DNA of 64,000 bases. It comes from Magnaporthiopsis rhizophila (lineage: Eukaryota; Ascomycota; Sordariomycetes; Magnaporthales; Magnaporthaceae). Of the stretch, positions 12,001 to 20,859 are shown one piece after another. Each line of letters starts with the position of its first letter. Positions within the stretch are counted from its first letter, which is position 1. The stretch covers positions 102,818-166,817 of the forward strand of contig PYSS01000006.1 in the NCBI GenBank assembly GCA_003049465.1, written 5' to 3'. A program made the position numbers and the translations under genes. The notes under the pieces are model-generated. The model made no database searches. It was not told the origin of the DNA and saw only the letters and a program-made list of their open reading frames with translations.

Positions 12001-12073
12001 CGTCCAGGACCGGCGCCCATCCCGCATCAGCAATTGGCGGAGGACACATTGAAGGAGATATCTCGGATGTCAT
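9044..12073 (-). CDS. HET-domain protein, intact, 1009 aa
   Basis: This is a heterokaryon-incompatibility (HET, PF06985-type) protein. Such proteins act in allorecognition between fungal individuals and can trigger cell death on fusion. A single uninterrupted frame runs from ATG at 12073 (a GTG lies two codons upstream). A Cys-rich lead-in (YLCEMCRHIDFAALL, CCFCRLLREKI) at about residues 107-165 precedes the HET core near residues 290-450: ARYACLSYVWG, TIKDAIKVTREVGIRYLWVD, ALCILQDD, GPIYSGATLTIVA, and then the WTFQERALSRR block. The long C-terminal part has no domain I recognise. High third-position GC, with no intron evident. It is the only intact HET gene here, between a HET remnant on one side and a broken HET gene on the other, which suggests local turnover of this family. 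The recognition partner cannot be inferred. Confidence 0.9.
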   Translation of the reverse strand: MTSEISPSMCPPPIADAGWAPVLDGSSTTFPPAAKHSRDSLSDKELERLTLTLKGERPKSEKASSRRTKAASHWYNRSKWEPSTQTDHDDSSFIALPEVLPEDDAGYLCEMCRHIDFAALLNNNDDTDNQASPHKPLRISISKGLEQVMFAEDNKCCFCRLLREKIVGDGILDGVSENDIRLGSFYLNLLDDGPDYARRLEVELETGQRAPHVFTVHRIEEDPQRQKPLSGRVVRQDLASMEYLREWLHLCEETHDDPVQGGEGGRGGLDMTSLRLIDTEELRVRQVDMPARYACLSYVWGKGSQVQYTHATRPRLEANLGLQDDVPPELPQTIKDAIKVTREVGIRYLWVDALCILQDDSADKASIISKMGPIYSGATLTIVATANTNPHQGLPGVVVGRGACRPRRRRQTVARVQGGVTLAAMLHDPRKEVPDIEASVWSSRAWTFQERALSRRAVHFTDSQMVFSCAHTAAAAMFEESVPPRDPAFRHPAVEDQAESDLMMRVWRDRSLGRYANKGISMGRDTGGLMFISEELDLENLSIAEQLDKLGPQFEITVDPMPVSFMSLSLSPDVVAVGHDKKPAMTTPWDLYRLAVDDYTKRQLSWDADAVDAFTGVEHIIRRGTNTTFWYGLPSFAFENALLWQPDEGFLERRRDPETGAPLFPSWSWAGWRGHVSYRGRGWKNSVAWEPVSVVRWLARADLEWMVERFKSRAERTEAEVERYRQALTAAGPERLARELDMDNIQSPRLWGQDGWELVRDEARNRHLYVNGAHYPGLSFTYPITLPGQSIEPRQDEEGKLFFLSPAVPVVACDMKPPAPFKPKIEDAFLQTGINDEHRSANYRPPWQRIIYHQGYRAGFLKLNVPCLTSPSPLDAGDDGYGYHLAVLARGSVPQIPPPPTGWDLYWDAEPRRLQWELFREEWFTRRDASELPVQPDETVEPAGTPENENGDPHWDQARFGVQACFDVYDVLLLRTRTGDGVSERVGVGKVNFFAFMAANPVPRPFRLA

Positions 12074-13224
12074 GGCCACTGTTGGTGATATGGTCTCGTG
12101 AAAGCAACCAAGGTGGACAAGTATGGGATATGGATTCGAGGTGAAGGTCTGTGTATTATAGAATATCCATAGTGGCTGTGCAAGCGCTAAAGGAGGGGCT
12201 TGTTACATGCAGACCGAGTTCTCGCATCCTGCTGCCTGTAGCCTGGCATGATTCGGTCGGTCATCCTGCCGCCTTATAAGTGCGATCCTGAGAGGTAATG
12301 CGATGCCTCTGGCACCACGATAGCATTTACCGACGGCAATGCGACCTGGCTGCATCACTGGGCCATTGAGGTTCCATTTTCCAGCGCGGTAGGCCCTGCA
12401 TCGAGGGAAATGGAGCTACCACGCCGCCCAAGGCTTGGCGCGGACTAAACACCTCAATACTCTCCCCCGAAACCCTTTCGCCCCAAAATTTTGATTGAGT
12501 GCCAGCCCTGAGCTGTTACGGTGGTTAGAAGTGAGTTGTAGGGTGGTCAAGGTGATCGGTCCGAGTTAGCGGACGCTAGAATGCTCGCATTGAAAAGCTA
12601 AAAGTCGAGGGGACCCGGGTTGACTGCTGGAGGGAGGGGTGAGGGCGGGCGGAGCCTTGCGACCGCGTTTGATGGCTGATGGCGCTGAAGACGCGCGCTT
12701 TGAAGGGTCAAGACAAGCAGGAGGAGACGATTCGATCCTGGTAAGGGGCATTGACGCATATAAATCACCCAGCGACTTAGCCATCTGTTTGCAGCCATAC
12801 CACATCAACCTTCCGAATGATGGGATTGATATGTGCAAAAGCAGCATGCTCGCCAAGGTTTATCGAACCCCTTCCTATATGTACGTTGCTGAACAGCCAA
12901 TAACGGTGCCTACATTTCGGTGGCGAAACCGTATCGAAACTGGCGACTCTAAGTCTCCGGACAACAGAATAAATGTTGGTATATTTGGGAAATGATGCAT
13001 TCGAGGCGAGATGTAGATAGGGAGTGACCCAATTAGGGACCTACGATACAGGACACTATTGGGCAGCACAGAGAGAGAGAGAGAGAGAGGGCACGGGGCG
13101 GTCGTCAAGCCACTGCTCGACAACTTGGGCCAGACACACATCCAAGATTGTCCGTCCAAGGTATAGGTGGCTATTCATTCTGGGTATAAAGCGTAACCGA
13201 TACACCACTGCCGGACGTTCCATC
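12074..13224. other. Intergenic between two HET genes
   Basis: The 1.15 kb between two same-strand HET genes includes the presumed promoter of the intact one. The plus-strand frame at 12639-12995 shows no recognisable domain and is not called. A short GA run lies at 13070-13089. Confidence 0.5.
13070..13089. repeat. Short (GA)n microsatellite
   Basis: About ten GA units lie just downstream of the broken HET gene. This is one of three GA tracts in the window, the largest being at 38.6-39.3 kb. Confidence 0.9.
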
Positions 13225-15490
13225 TCATAATAGGACTAGCTCTTCCGCAGGCTTGGATTTGTGACGGGCGTCGTCGGGATGATAAACCTCGTAGAACATG
13301 CCAAGCCGGGTAAGTCGCTTGGAAGTAGAGCTGGAGTCATGGGAGCGAACGGCGAGGCCGAAGTCGACCAGCAAGCCGTCTTGTCTGCGTACGGTAACGA
13401 GCAAGGCGGAGTGGGTGGCCGGCTCGAAAAGCCCTGTCCTGTCTGGGAAGTAGTACGTTCTCTCCGCGGCATTTTCTACAGAGCTGCTGCCAGTGGGTGG
13501 TGTGTCTCCTTGACCTGGACCCGTTCGTCCTCCCACAAAGCAGCGTGACACTAGGATGGTATTGAGTAACTGCACCTCGCTTTCGGAAATCACCCCGCCG
13601 AACCGGGGGTTGTCGTCGTTCCAGTGAATGCTCGTGTACGGCACAGACAATGGAACGAAGCCCCTGCCGATCGCTGTGGCCGCCCGAGAGACTATATCGG
13701 CGTCGTGGACGCTCTCCAGATATTCTAGGTAGGGCCAGCGGATATCGCCGGGTCCACCGATCGACGCCCATGTGAAAGATTGCATGTCTTTCGCGACGGA
13801 CGGCTTGCTACGGTCAGAGCCGAGCGGTTCTTGGACACACCAGAGCAGGTCTTCGAGTCTAATCTTAACCTGGACTCTGTTGCCCGTGGCGTCCAGCCCT
13901 CTCCCCCACATCCCAGAGTAGTACTCCAACCCGCTTTTCTCCGCGACCAGCTTGGCAAGTGCCGAGATGGCAGGGAGTCTGTCAGTCTCGCGGGTAAGGC
14001 TTGCCTTGCGGTATTGGTGTAGAAGGCGGTACCAAGGTTCCAGGGCTTCCATAATGCTGTCGGACGTCGACTGCCGCTTGTTCGGCTCTGCGGGGCGGCT
14101 GTGGTCGAGAGGCAGCCCCTTCTTGACGTTTACACGGCTCGACTCCAACACGGCCTTGCCGGTGCGTGGTGGGTGTGAGGATTCGTCCAGCTCGGTGTGC
14201 GTACAGTCCCACATGAGGCCGGCATTGCCGAAGTAGAGCGTCCGGGGCGAGAAGGCGCGTTCCTGTAAAACCCAGTCTCGCTTATTCAGGGGCTCCTTTT
14301 CCATCACCGTCTTGTAGCCGAGGGTCCCTCCTTTCGCGATGGCGTCAAGTATGCTGCAACCCGCTGGGTCCGAATTCTCTGCAAGTATGGTGGCGCTCCT
14401 CAGACGGGATCCGTCTGGCCAGCCATCATGCCCAAGGGCGCTTGCGAGGTTGCAGCAGTTGTAAAGGAGGGGGTTCCGGTACCGAAACAGGCCGTGCTCA
14501 CTCGTCTTCCCTCCCAAGGCAGCTAGGTTCAAGTGGCAGTTGCCGTAGACTTGGCCCATCAACGCAGCCTCCGTCTCCCAGTCGTAGGTGGAGTCCTGGA
14601 TGATACACAGGGCATCTATCCATATGTAGCGGTAGCCGAGAGCACGGGTGACGTAGATGGCGTCCTGCCAAGTCCGAGGCAGTTTTTTGACCGGAAACTG
14701 GTCACAGAGATCTGCATAATATTCGGCCGAGAGTTTGACGAAGTCGGCTCCGCCCCAGGAGTGGCTCAGAGCTACGTACTGCGCTGCTTCCCCTTCACGG
14801 TGTTACGGACACGGACAAACTCGCTGCCCAAGCTGACATCGACGATACGGGTCGGCAAGAATATAGGCGTGTCACGCCGGGGTGATGCGTGGTTGCGGTG
14901 CATTCGTCTATCCAGCGCTTCGCGAGGTCGATGCTGGCCTTTGAGCCGGTCCAGACGCTAATCCCCGGCGCTTGCAGGCCGGTGAGGTCGGAGGAGGAGT
15001 ACGGATCCTTGATATCGGTTGTGGGAGGGCCGGCGTCTGGAGCCGGATCTCTAGCCATTTCCAACTCAACCTCCAGTAACAAAAACCCGGAGGACAGCTG
15101 GGCCCCTGCGGCGGAGATAGACAAATGAACCGAGACGGCATGAGGCAACTCGAGCGATGAGGCCGCAAGTGAGGTTCCGACGGTAAGACTTGATGGCCCC
15201 AGATCTCCGTTTGTCGTCGTATCTGAAACCCCGTCATCGCCCGGCAAAGGGCTGCAGGTGACCTTGGGTGGAAGGTTAAGCCGCAGGAGGGTGCAGAGAT
15301 GGCAGCTGTCTCGAAACGGGCAAACGCTCTGATGGACTTTCGCCCGTCACGCAGGCCGGCTCCATCGTGCGGCTGCTCGTCCCTAGGTCTCCTTTCTAGG
15401 GCCTTTTTGGCGGCAGTGCTCAGCTTATGGGCGAAGTCTCTGCACGTCCCACAGAGTCTACTGGGTACGACGCTATCGAACTCGTTGTAA
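13225..15490 (-). pseudogene. HET-domain gene with at least three frame breaks
   Basis: Reading minus-strand frames in order gives a typical HET architecture. First comes an N-terminal Cys-rich segment (SRLCGTCRDFAHKLS, then CHLCTLLRLNL after a shift near 15300). Next is a linker ending in RWIDECTATTHH. After a shift near 14880 comes DTPIFLPTRIVDVSLGSEF. After another shift near 14795 comes the HET core, EAAQYVALSHSWGGADFV, then YRYIWIDALCIIQDSTYDW and MGQVYGNCHLNLAALGG. The C-terminal WVLQERAFSPRTLYF block follows, with the stop at 13225. No in-frame ATG precedes the first segment after the nearest upstream stop. Each break is a one-base shift without an intron signature. I infer a recently inactivated HET gene, or an allele broken in this strain. 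Base-calling error is the alternative. Confidence 0.75.
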
Positions 15491-15872
15491 TGGCCCAGAC
15501 GTGGCTGGTCATCGCTGTTTTAGCCCGCGGAGAGTTTCGTGTATGTGAAGAGCGCTGATAGTCGAACCAAAGCCGAAAAAGACGCGCCGTGCGGTATTCG
15601 ATAGTCAAGAGTTCTCGACAGGCACCGCCAAGCGGCGCGGCCACATCGTCTTACAGATGACCTTATCACTGGCGAATAGGCAACGTTTGGGCAATGCGGT
15701 GGCTGTCAAGAGTCCCACACCTTCCAACTTTTGCCCTATTGACCAAAGTTCCCGTTGACGCACCACCAGATTGCATTTATCCTGTCCAAAGAGCGTAGTC
15801 GCTACCGTCGCTCCGGCCGAAGCGTCTCCTGCCACCACTGCCGGGTCGTTAGCAACACGATCTCGCCTACAA

Positions 15873-17342
15873 ATGGAGTCTCGTTTAGCGCCGGAAGCCG
15901 AAGCGACAGCTACCCCATCGCCAGGGGAACGCCAAACCACGGTGATCGGCACAGACGCGGCATTGGCGGAGGAAGCGCATTCGGCAGCCCCGCCGCGGGG
16001 AAAAATAAGGGCGCCGAGCGCGCCGAGCTGGGACATCTTAGCTGTTGCGTTTGAAAACATTCACGCTCAGAGGACCCTTGAGTTGGAATTTGCGCTCCCC
16101 TTCCGGAAGTGCTACAAATTTGCGTTGCTGAGGGAGGGCGACTGGCTTTGTGACCAAACCGTGAGGTGGCATCGGGACATGCTTCAAGCACTGTGGGCAA
16201 AGCAGTTCAAGGGAGTTAGTCGGCGCTCTGAAAAACCTCTGGCCGTCTTCTTGGAGACGTGGAAGGGTTACTGGCCAGCGATTCGTATGGTCGCGGATGT
16301 CCTCCAGCCAGCCTTGGTAAGGTCACAGTACTTACCGTCGTTTTTGAGACTACCCAGATGTCAACGGCTTTGTTTTAGATCAGCACTAACCAACGCTGAT
16401 CAGATACGCTCGCAAAAATATGATAAGCATAGCTTCATCAACGCATGCGTGGAGGAGTTCCTCAACTCCGTCGTCCACTTTGAGCTATCGCAGTCCCAGC
16501 CAGGCAGCACCGTCCTTCAAAGTATGATCGACGTTGTCTTGGATCTTACCTACTATCATCCGTTGGGTGCTGCCCCCCTTACCAAAATCTACGACTTGCT
16601 TGGCTTGTTCTTTCGGATCCTCGAGGGCATCTGCGGGGAGAGAGGAGACAATCTATTCGATGAAGCGGTCGGATCCGTTTACCTCGAGCCGGTGCGGCGC
16701 TTTTACGAAAGCGAGGCGGCGCGGCTTGCCCCCGTGTGCTCCGCCTTCGAGTTCTGCAACGCGGCAAGGCGGCGCCTGCTCGAGGAGGAATGGCGCTGCC
16801 ACAACATTCTGCCCCCATGCATGGGCGATAAAGTGAAGCTTCTAATCGTGGAGACTGTGATCCGCCCACACATCAACCAGGTGCTCAAGCGCGATAGCTC
16901 TGGCATCGAGTCTCTGCTCGGCAATGCTTCTATCCGAGAGCTGGCCATCATATACGAGACAGTCGTGATGGCTGGCGAAGAAAAGCAAGACCTTCGGCTA
17001 TTGTTCAGGGGCTGGATCATGTCCAGCGGGTCCGACCTCCAGCCCCAACGCGACACATCTTCCGATACTGCGGTCCGCGGGGCGATACCGGCCTACGCGT
17101 GGACCATGGGCATGATGCGGCTGGAACGAAAAGCCAAGGACATAGTCCACCGGGCGTTTCGCTCGGACGAGAAGCTAGAGGCCGACGTGTCACTGGGGAT
17201 ATCGAACTTGGTGCGCCAAGAAGGTGCAGTGCAATATCTATCCGAGGTTTTGGATGACGAGCTCGCAAGGGGAAGACACCACCGCATAAGCCGCAGGGCT
17301 CGCGACTACCGAAGCCTTCTTGATGAGCACATAACTACGTGA
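15873..17342 (+). CDS. Cullin N-terminal-half protein, lacks RING-binding domain
   Basis: This encodes 489 residues from ATG at 15873; the frame is open from 15771 but without an earlier ATG. The sequence follows the cullin-3-like cullin-repeat region in order: WDILAVAFENIHAQRTLELE, LPFRKCYKFAL, MIDVVLDLTYYHPLG, FYESEAARLAPVCSAFEF, RRRLLEEEWRCHNIL, ETVIRPHINQVLKRDSSGIE, LLGNASIRELAIIYE, and the final ISNLVRQEGAVQYLSEVLDD repeat. Cullins scaffold ubiquitin ligases: the N-terminal repeats bind the substrate adaptor (BTB proteins for Cul3), and the C-terminal cullin-homology domain binds RBX1 and is neddylated. Here the frame stops just before the expected FERYYKKHLARRLL segment, and no downstream frame resumes it. 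The product could bind adaptors without catalysing ubiquitin transfer. This is an inference; it could also be a non-functional truncation. It lies head to head with the broken HET gene. Confidence 0.72.
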   Translation: MESRLAPEAEATATPSPGERQTTVIGTDAALAEEAHSAAPPRGKIRAPSAPSWDILAVAFENIHAQRTLELEFALPFRKCYKFALLREGDWLCDQTVRWHRDMLQALWAKQFKGVSRRSEKPLAVFLETWKGYWPAIRMVADVLQPALVRSQYLPSFLRLPRCQRLCFRSALTNADQIRSQKYDKHSFINACVEEFLNSVVHFELSQSQPGSTVLQSMIDVVLDLTYYHPLGAAPLTKIYDLLGLFFRILEGICGERGDNLFDEAVGSVYLEPVRRFYESEAARLAPVCSAFEFCNAARRRLLEEEWRCHNILPPCMGDKVKLLIVETVIRPHINQVLKRDSSGIESLLGNASIRELAIIYETVVMAGEEKQDLRLLFRGWIMSSGSDLQPQRDTSSDTAVRGAIPAYAWTMGMMRLERKAKDIVHRAFRSDEKLEADVSLGISNLVRQEGAVQYLSEVLDDELARGRHHRISRRARDYRSLLDEHITT

Positions 17343-17536
17343 CATAGAGTACGAGTGTCGGGGCGGAAAGAAACCGTTTTATGGGAGGTCGCCGGCTCCC
17401 TCATGATAAATACAAGCTCTCCGGGAGATGTCTCCGGCAACAAAGTGGTGCTGCCCTTGCTCAATACACGCTCTCATCCTCGTTGAATGTACAGTGCCGG
17501 GTGAGGCGGCGACCGTTCCCCGGCGGAGGCATACAA

Positions 17537-17983
17537 ATGCCCCGTGTCTACTTCATCGTATTCAGCTCCGAACGTCTTCCGGCTTGCATCAGCCCGGCTT
17601 ACCTCCCTAACAAATATACGGGGCTTACGGTGGCCACCGCCTGGTATCTGGGTCACACTTATATCCCTTCCGGCGTCGGCGGCGTCGGCGGCATCTTTAC
17701 CACGACCTCGTACCGCACAATCTCCACCGCGTACTGCTGTGTTCCCAACTTCAAGTTCGGTCGGCCCGAGGGAGTGGCGATAGACGCGCTACGACAGCAG
17801 GGCACGTATACGACGTGGCCCGGGTATCATCAGAACATCGCGCAGACGGAATACTACCGTGCAAACGACGTCAAGGTCCACCAGTCCGTCCTGGCACATA
17901 CGCTGGGAGGCGTCCGACACGACGTCCGTGTCGCCGACGCCGCCTGTGCTGCCGTGCTACGACCCGGCGATGTGACGAGCTGA
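17537..17983 (+). CDS. Hypothetical protein, 148 aa, weak support
   Basis: An open frame from ATG at 17537 (frame open from 17381) shows no domain I recognise. Its composition is Tyr/Thr/Gly-rich in the middle, with a GVGGVGGIFTTTSYRTISTA stretch. It starts about 200 bases downstream of the cullin-like stop on the same strand. It may be a spurious frame in GC-rich DNA. I list it only because it is the longest unexplained frame in this spacer. Confidence 0.2.
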   Translation: MPRVYFIVFSSERLPACISPAYLPNKYTGLTVATAWYLGHTYIPSGVGGVGGIFTTTSYRTISTAYCCVPNFKFGRPEGVAIDALRQQGTYTTWPGYHQNIAQTEYYRANDVKVHQSVLAHTLGGVRHDVRVADAACAAVLRPGDVTS

Positions 17984-18127
17984 GTGCCCGGCGACGACGA
18001 GGCTGTCCCCGGGCAGACCTGCAGGTCGTGGCCGGTCGATGGCGATGACGGGTGGAACCAGTCTGTGGCGTGGTTTCTGATAGTAGGGTGCCACGCTGTT
18101 TGTAAAATGACCTCGACTAGAATTTTT

Positions 18128-18283
18128 ATTCCTCCGAAAGGAACTAAAAAGAACTAGGGAACGGAATAAAAAAAGAAATAGGAAAGCAAATATGAAAAAA
18201 GAAATAGGAAGGGAAATAGGGAAGGAAATAGGAGAAAAAAAGGAAAGGAAATAGGAAAAAGAAATAGGAAAGAAATAAGAAAG
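18128..18283. repeat. Purine-rich GGAAATA-type imperfect tandem
   Basis: Variants of RAAATAGGAAA repeat about every 11-14 bases for roughly 150 bases on the plus strand, almost entirely A and G. The strand asymmetry is extreme compared with the flanks. Confidence 0.7.
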
Positions 18284-18285
18284 GC

Positions 18286-18320
18286 TAGGTAAATATTATC
18301 GACTTTTTATTATTTACCTA
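18286..18320. repeat. Inverted repeat TAGGTAAATA / TATTTACCTA
   Basis: Ten-base complementary arms (18286-18295 and 18311-18320) flank a 15-base spacer immediately after the purine-rich tandem. This could form a hairpin or mark an element end. Confidence 0.6.
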
Positions 18321-19455
18321 TAAAATTATACAATCTGCTTTTGCAAACGGAGGTTGCTCCCATTTTTAGGGCGATTGGTGTATTGCTTTTTCTGCTTTAC
18401 ATGCTGGTCCACAGCCGCCATATCAGAGATTTGGCCCCTGTTTTGGTCGCGACAGGCTGCTTTTTCCGTTGTCGCCATCGACGGAGGAAAAGGGAGAAGA
18501 AATTCAAGGAAAATATGATGCAGACCAAAGAAGAGAAATGGGACAAAACCGGGACGGCTAGCCTGAACTGTGAGTACAGGAGAAGATATCGGATGATCTA
18601 CATGTCTAACTTGCCCCAAGCGAGAAGTAAGACACAGCCGGAACAAACCGGTCGGGAAAAGGGACAGGAGTTCAACCTGCAGAGAGCAGCTGAGCATCAT
18701 AGGCCCAAACAGATTGGACAAAGCATCGCATGTTACGGGCACACATGTTACTACCGGTCGCTTCGCGGCCTTTTCGGGTGTTCATTTTGCTGGGGATCGG
18801 TCACGACATCGCACAGTCTCCGGGCCCAAAACATTCGAGGGACGCAGCCCGTTGGCAGAACACTTTCGGATCGGAACAAAACCTTCGTGGCACAGATTCG
18901 GCACTCGTAGTATCACCTGGGGAGACCGGTCAAGGACTTGGATGTTGGTTGCCTCACGTGCTGCTCGGGGCACCGCAGCGACACCTGCATACGTAGCTAC
19001 ATGGGTAACCTAGGTGGGCGTCCCATTCCAAGTCTCCGTAGAACAAGTGGCAAAAAACACACGCATTCGGCAGACTGCGTGCGACTGGATCCGGAATACA
19101 GAACGCTGAGACGCGTCGGCCTAATACGAGGAAAGAGCCTCGCATGGTTTACTTTGAGCAATCATGGCTGGTTGGAGAGGCCAAAATCACATCGTGGTTC
19201 GTATATAAAATTCCATTCCCAGGCCTCCCCCTGGAGCAGTCCTGAAAGGTATCGGTTACCTCCCTTACATCCTGAAGCCGTTGTTGTCGCCACCTGCCGA
19301 CGACCAGGCTTGTATGTTCATGACCCTTTTCTTTCCCGCCCTCCTCTCTTGGGACACTAATAGAAAAACCTCCGCTCCGGGCTAACGGGCCTAGTTTAGC
19401 AGAGAATAATAAAACCATCCACACACTCATCCACCCACACACAAAAAGCACGCAC

Positions 19456-19803
19456 ATGATGCGCCGCAGCGTCGCCACAGCCATCGCCGCCCTGGCCGCA
19501 TCCTGCTCGGCCGACAGGATGGAAGCCGTCGTCTCATGTTCGGGGGAGATCTGCAAAAAATGGGGAACATTCACCACCGACCACCTGTCTTGGAGAATGG
19601 ATCCCAGCGACGGATGCCGCGCCACCGACGTGCCCTTCATGGAGGGCATCTGCATCGACTGGTTCGAACAAAGAGCGCATTTCCGCTTCTCGCACCAGGC
19701 GAGGCGGTGTCTAAAGATCACGAGCAGAGATGAAGACTACAGGCCCTGCGACATGAGTGAATGCACCTCGACTGTTTGGTCGGAGGTGCCCTGTACCTGG
19801 TGA
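19456..19803 (+). CDS. Small cysteine-rich secreted protein, 115 aa
   Basis: ATGATG at 19456 starts a 115-residue frame with a signal-peptide-like start: MMRRSVATAIAALAASCSA, basic then Ala-rich, with plausible cleavage after residue 19. The mature part has eight Cys (about residues 28, 33, 54, 66, 85, 98, 103, 113), an even number compatible with four disulphides. It also has several Trp, and ends CTW. No domain is recognised. Size, signal peptide and Cys content fit fungal small secreted proteins, a class that includes effectors, defence peptides and cell-wall proteins; the function here is unknown. No intron is needed. It sits alone between AT-rich repeat DNA and another secreted-protein gene. 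Confidence 0.55.
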   Translation: MMRRSVATAIAALAASCSADRMEAVVSCSGEICKKWGTFTTDHLSWRMDPSDGCRATDVPFMEGICIDWFEQRAHFRFSHQARRCLKITSRDEDYRPCDMSECTSTVWSEVPCTW

Positions 19804-20859
19804 TATAGGGAAGTCATGACAACCGCGCTGAAGACGGGAATTGCCATCGAGTATCCGGGCCGAGATTGAAGGCTTCAGCGTGGACTTTGAGCCGTCAGGA
19901 ATCCATGTCTGCAGGAAAGAGAGAGAGAGAGAGAGAGACAGAGAGAGAGAGAGAGTATCCGGCATCTGGATGTTGATCAATGTCAGGGAGTTGCTGTTCA
20001 GTCCCCTTATGAGCAGGACGATTGATCGAAGCGACGGGTTCTAGCGTATCATTATTGCCAGCATCTCTCATCCATGTTTATCTGTAGACTGAATGTCTAC
20101 CCAGGCTGTGTGGGAGGCCCCTGGCAGAGCCTGGATTCTGAACGCCCCTCCCATTCATTCCTTGCGTTCAAACGACCACCTTTCACGTATTGTCGCGGGT
20201 ATCGTTGGTTGTTGACCCTGCTGCCTATGCCCTTCCTGCCGCCACCTCTGTCTTGCATCTGCTGCTTGTACGCCGGATTTTAGTGCAAGGCCTTCCATCA
20301 TCTGTCGTTCCCACCGTTTTGACAGTTTTGACCCCTTCTCTTCAACCTAATATTCTCGGCGCTCCTCGTTCGCCTGATCGTGCCCGCGGCTATGGAATCC
20401 CGCCAACGGAAAGGCCAGAGAAGCTCTCTGCGGGGAGGGGAAGAGCGATTTCGAACAATGTGAGAGCAAGTTGGGGAAGTGTAAACGTAATCTTTTTTTT
20501 CTCCTGGCGAACGGTGATTCCTAACCGTGGCACCGGTCCAGACCCAGGCGACCGAATCGCAGGTAGGCAATCAAGCAGTGGAAAGCAGTCGTCCATCCAT
20601 AGGATAAGTTGAGACAATCATGTTCACCAAATTAGGTGAGCACTGGAGCGTACAAGACATCCAAGCAGGGGAGCTCTTCCCATGCGAAAATATACCTACA
20701 CAGTGGTGTTCCTTCCCGGCACTTCCGGCTATCAGTCTCATTATCAGCTCCCCTGTTTACCCCACGGGGTCAGGTATCTGGGCGTGCAATCCATAATTTT
20801 TTCATCCCGCCATGCCCGGAAGAGCAGTCAGCCCTGTAGGTACAGCGCACCTTGTCAGC
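19804..20859. other. Intergenic with GA tract
   Basis: The 1.06 kb between the small secreted protein and the DUF1996 gene contains an interrupted GA tract at 19919-19955. No other feature was recognised. Confidence 0.5.
19919..19955. repeat. Interrupted (GA)n microsatellite
   Basis: About 18 GA units are broken once by a CA. The tract lies 115 bases downstream of the small secreted-protein stop codon. Confidence 0.9.

Larger units (their letters stand above)
17984..19455. other. AT-rich, repeat-bearing intergenic region
   Basis: The stretch drops in GC after about 18100. It holds a purine-rich imperfect tandem at 18128-18283 and a short inverted repeat at 18286-18320. Frames further right (18341-19360) show no domain. 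No transposase or reverse-transcriptase motif was recognised. It could be an eroded mobile element, but that is not supported by coding sequence. Confidence 0.5.

Noticed and set aside
17984..19455. A transposon in the AT-rich stretch
   Set aside because: No transposase, integrase or reverse-transcriptase motif, and no long terminal repeats were found. Only a purine tandem and a small hairpin are seen.
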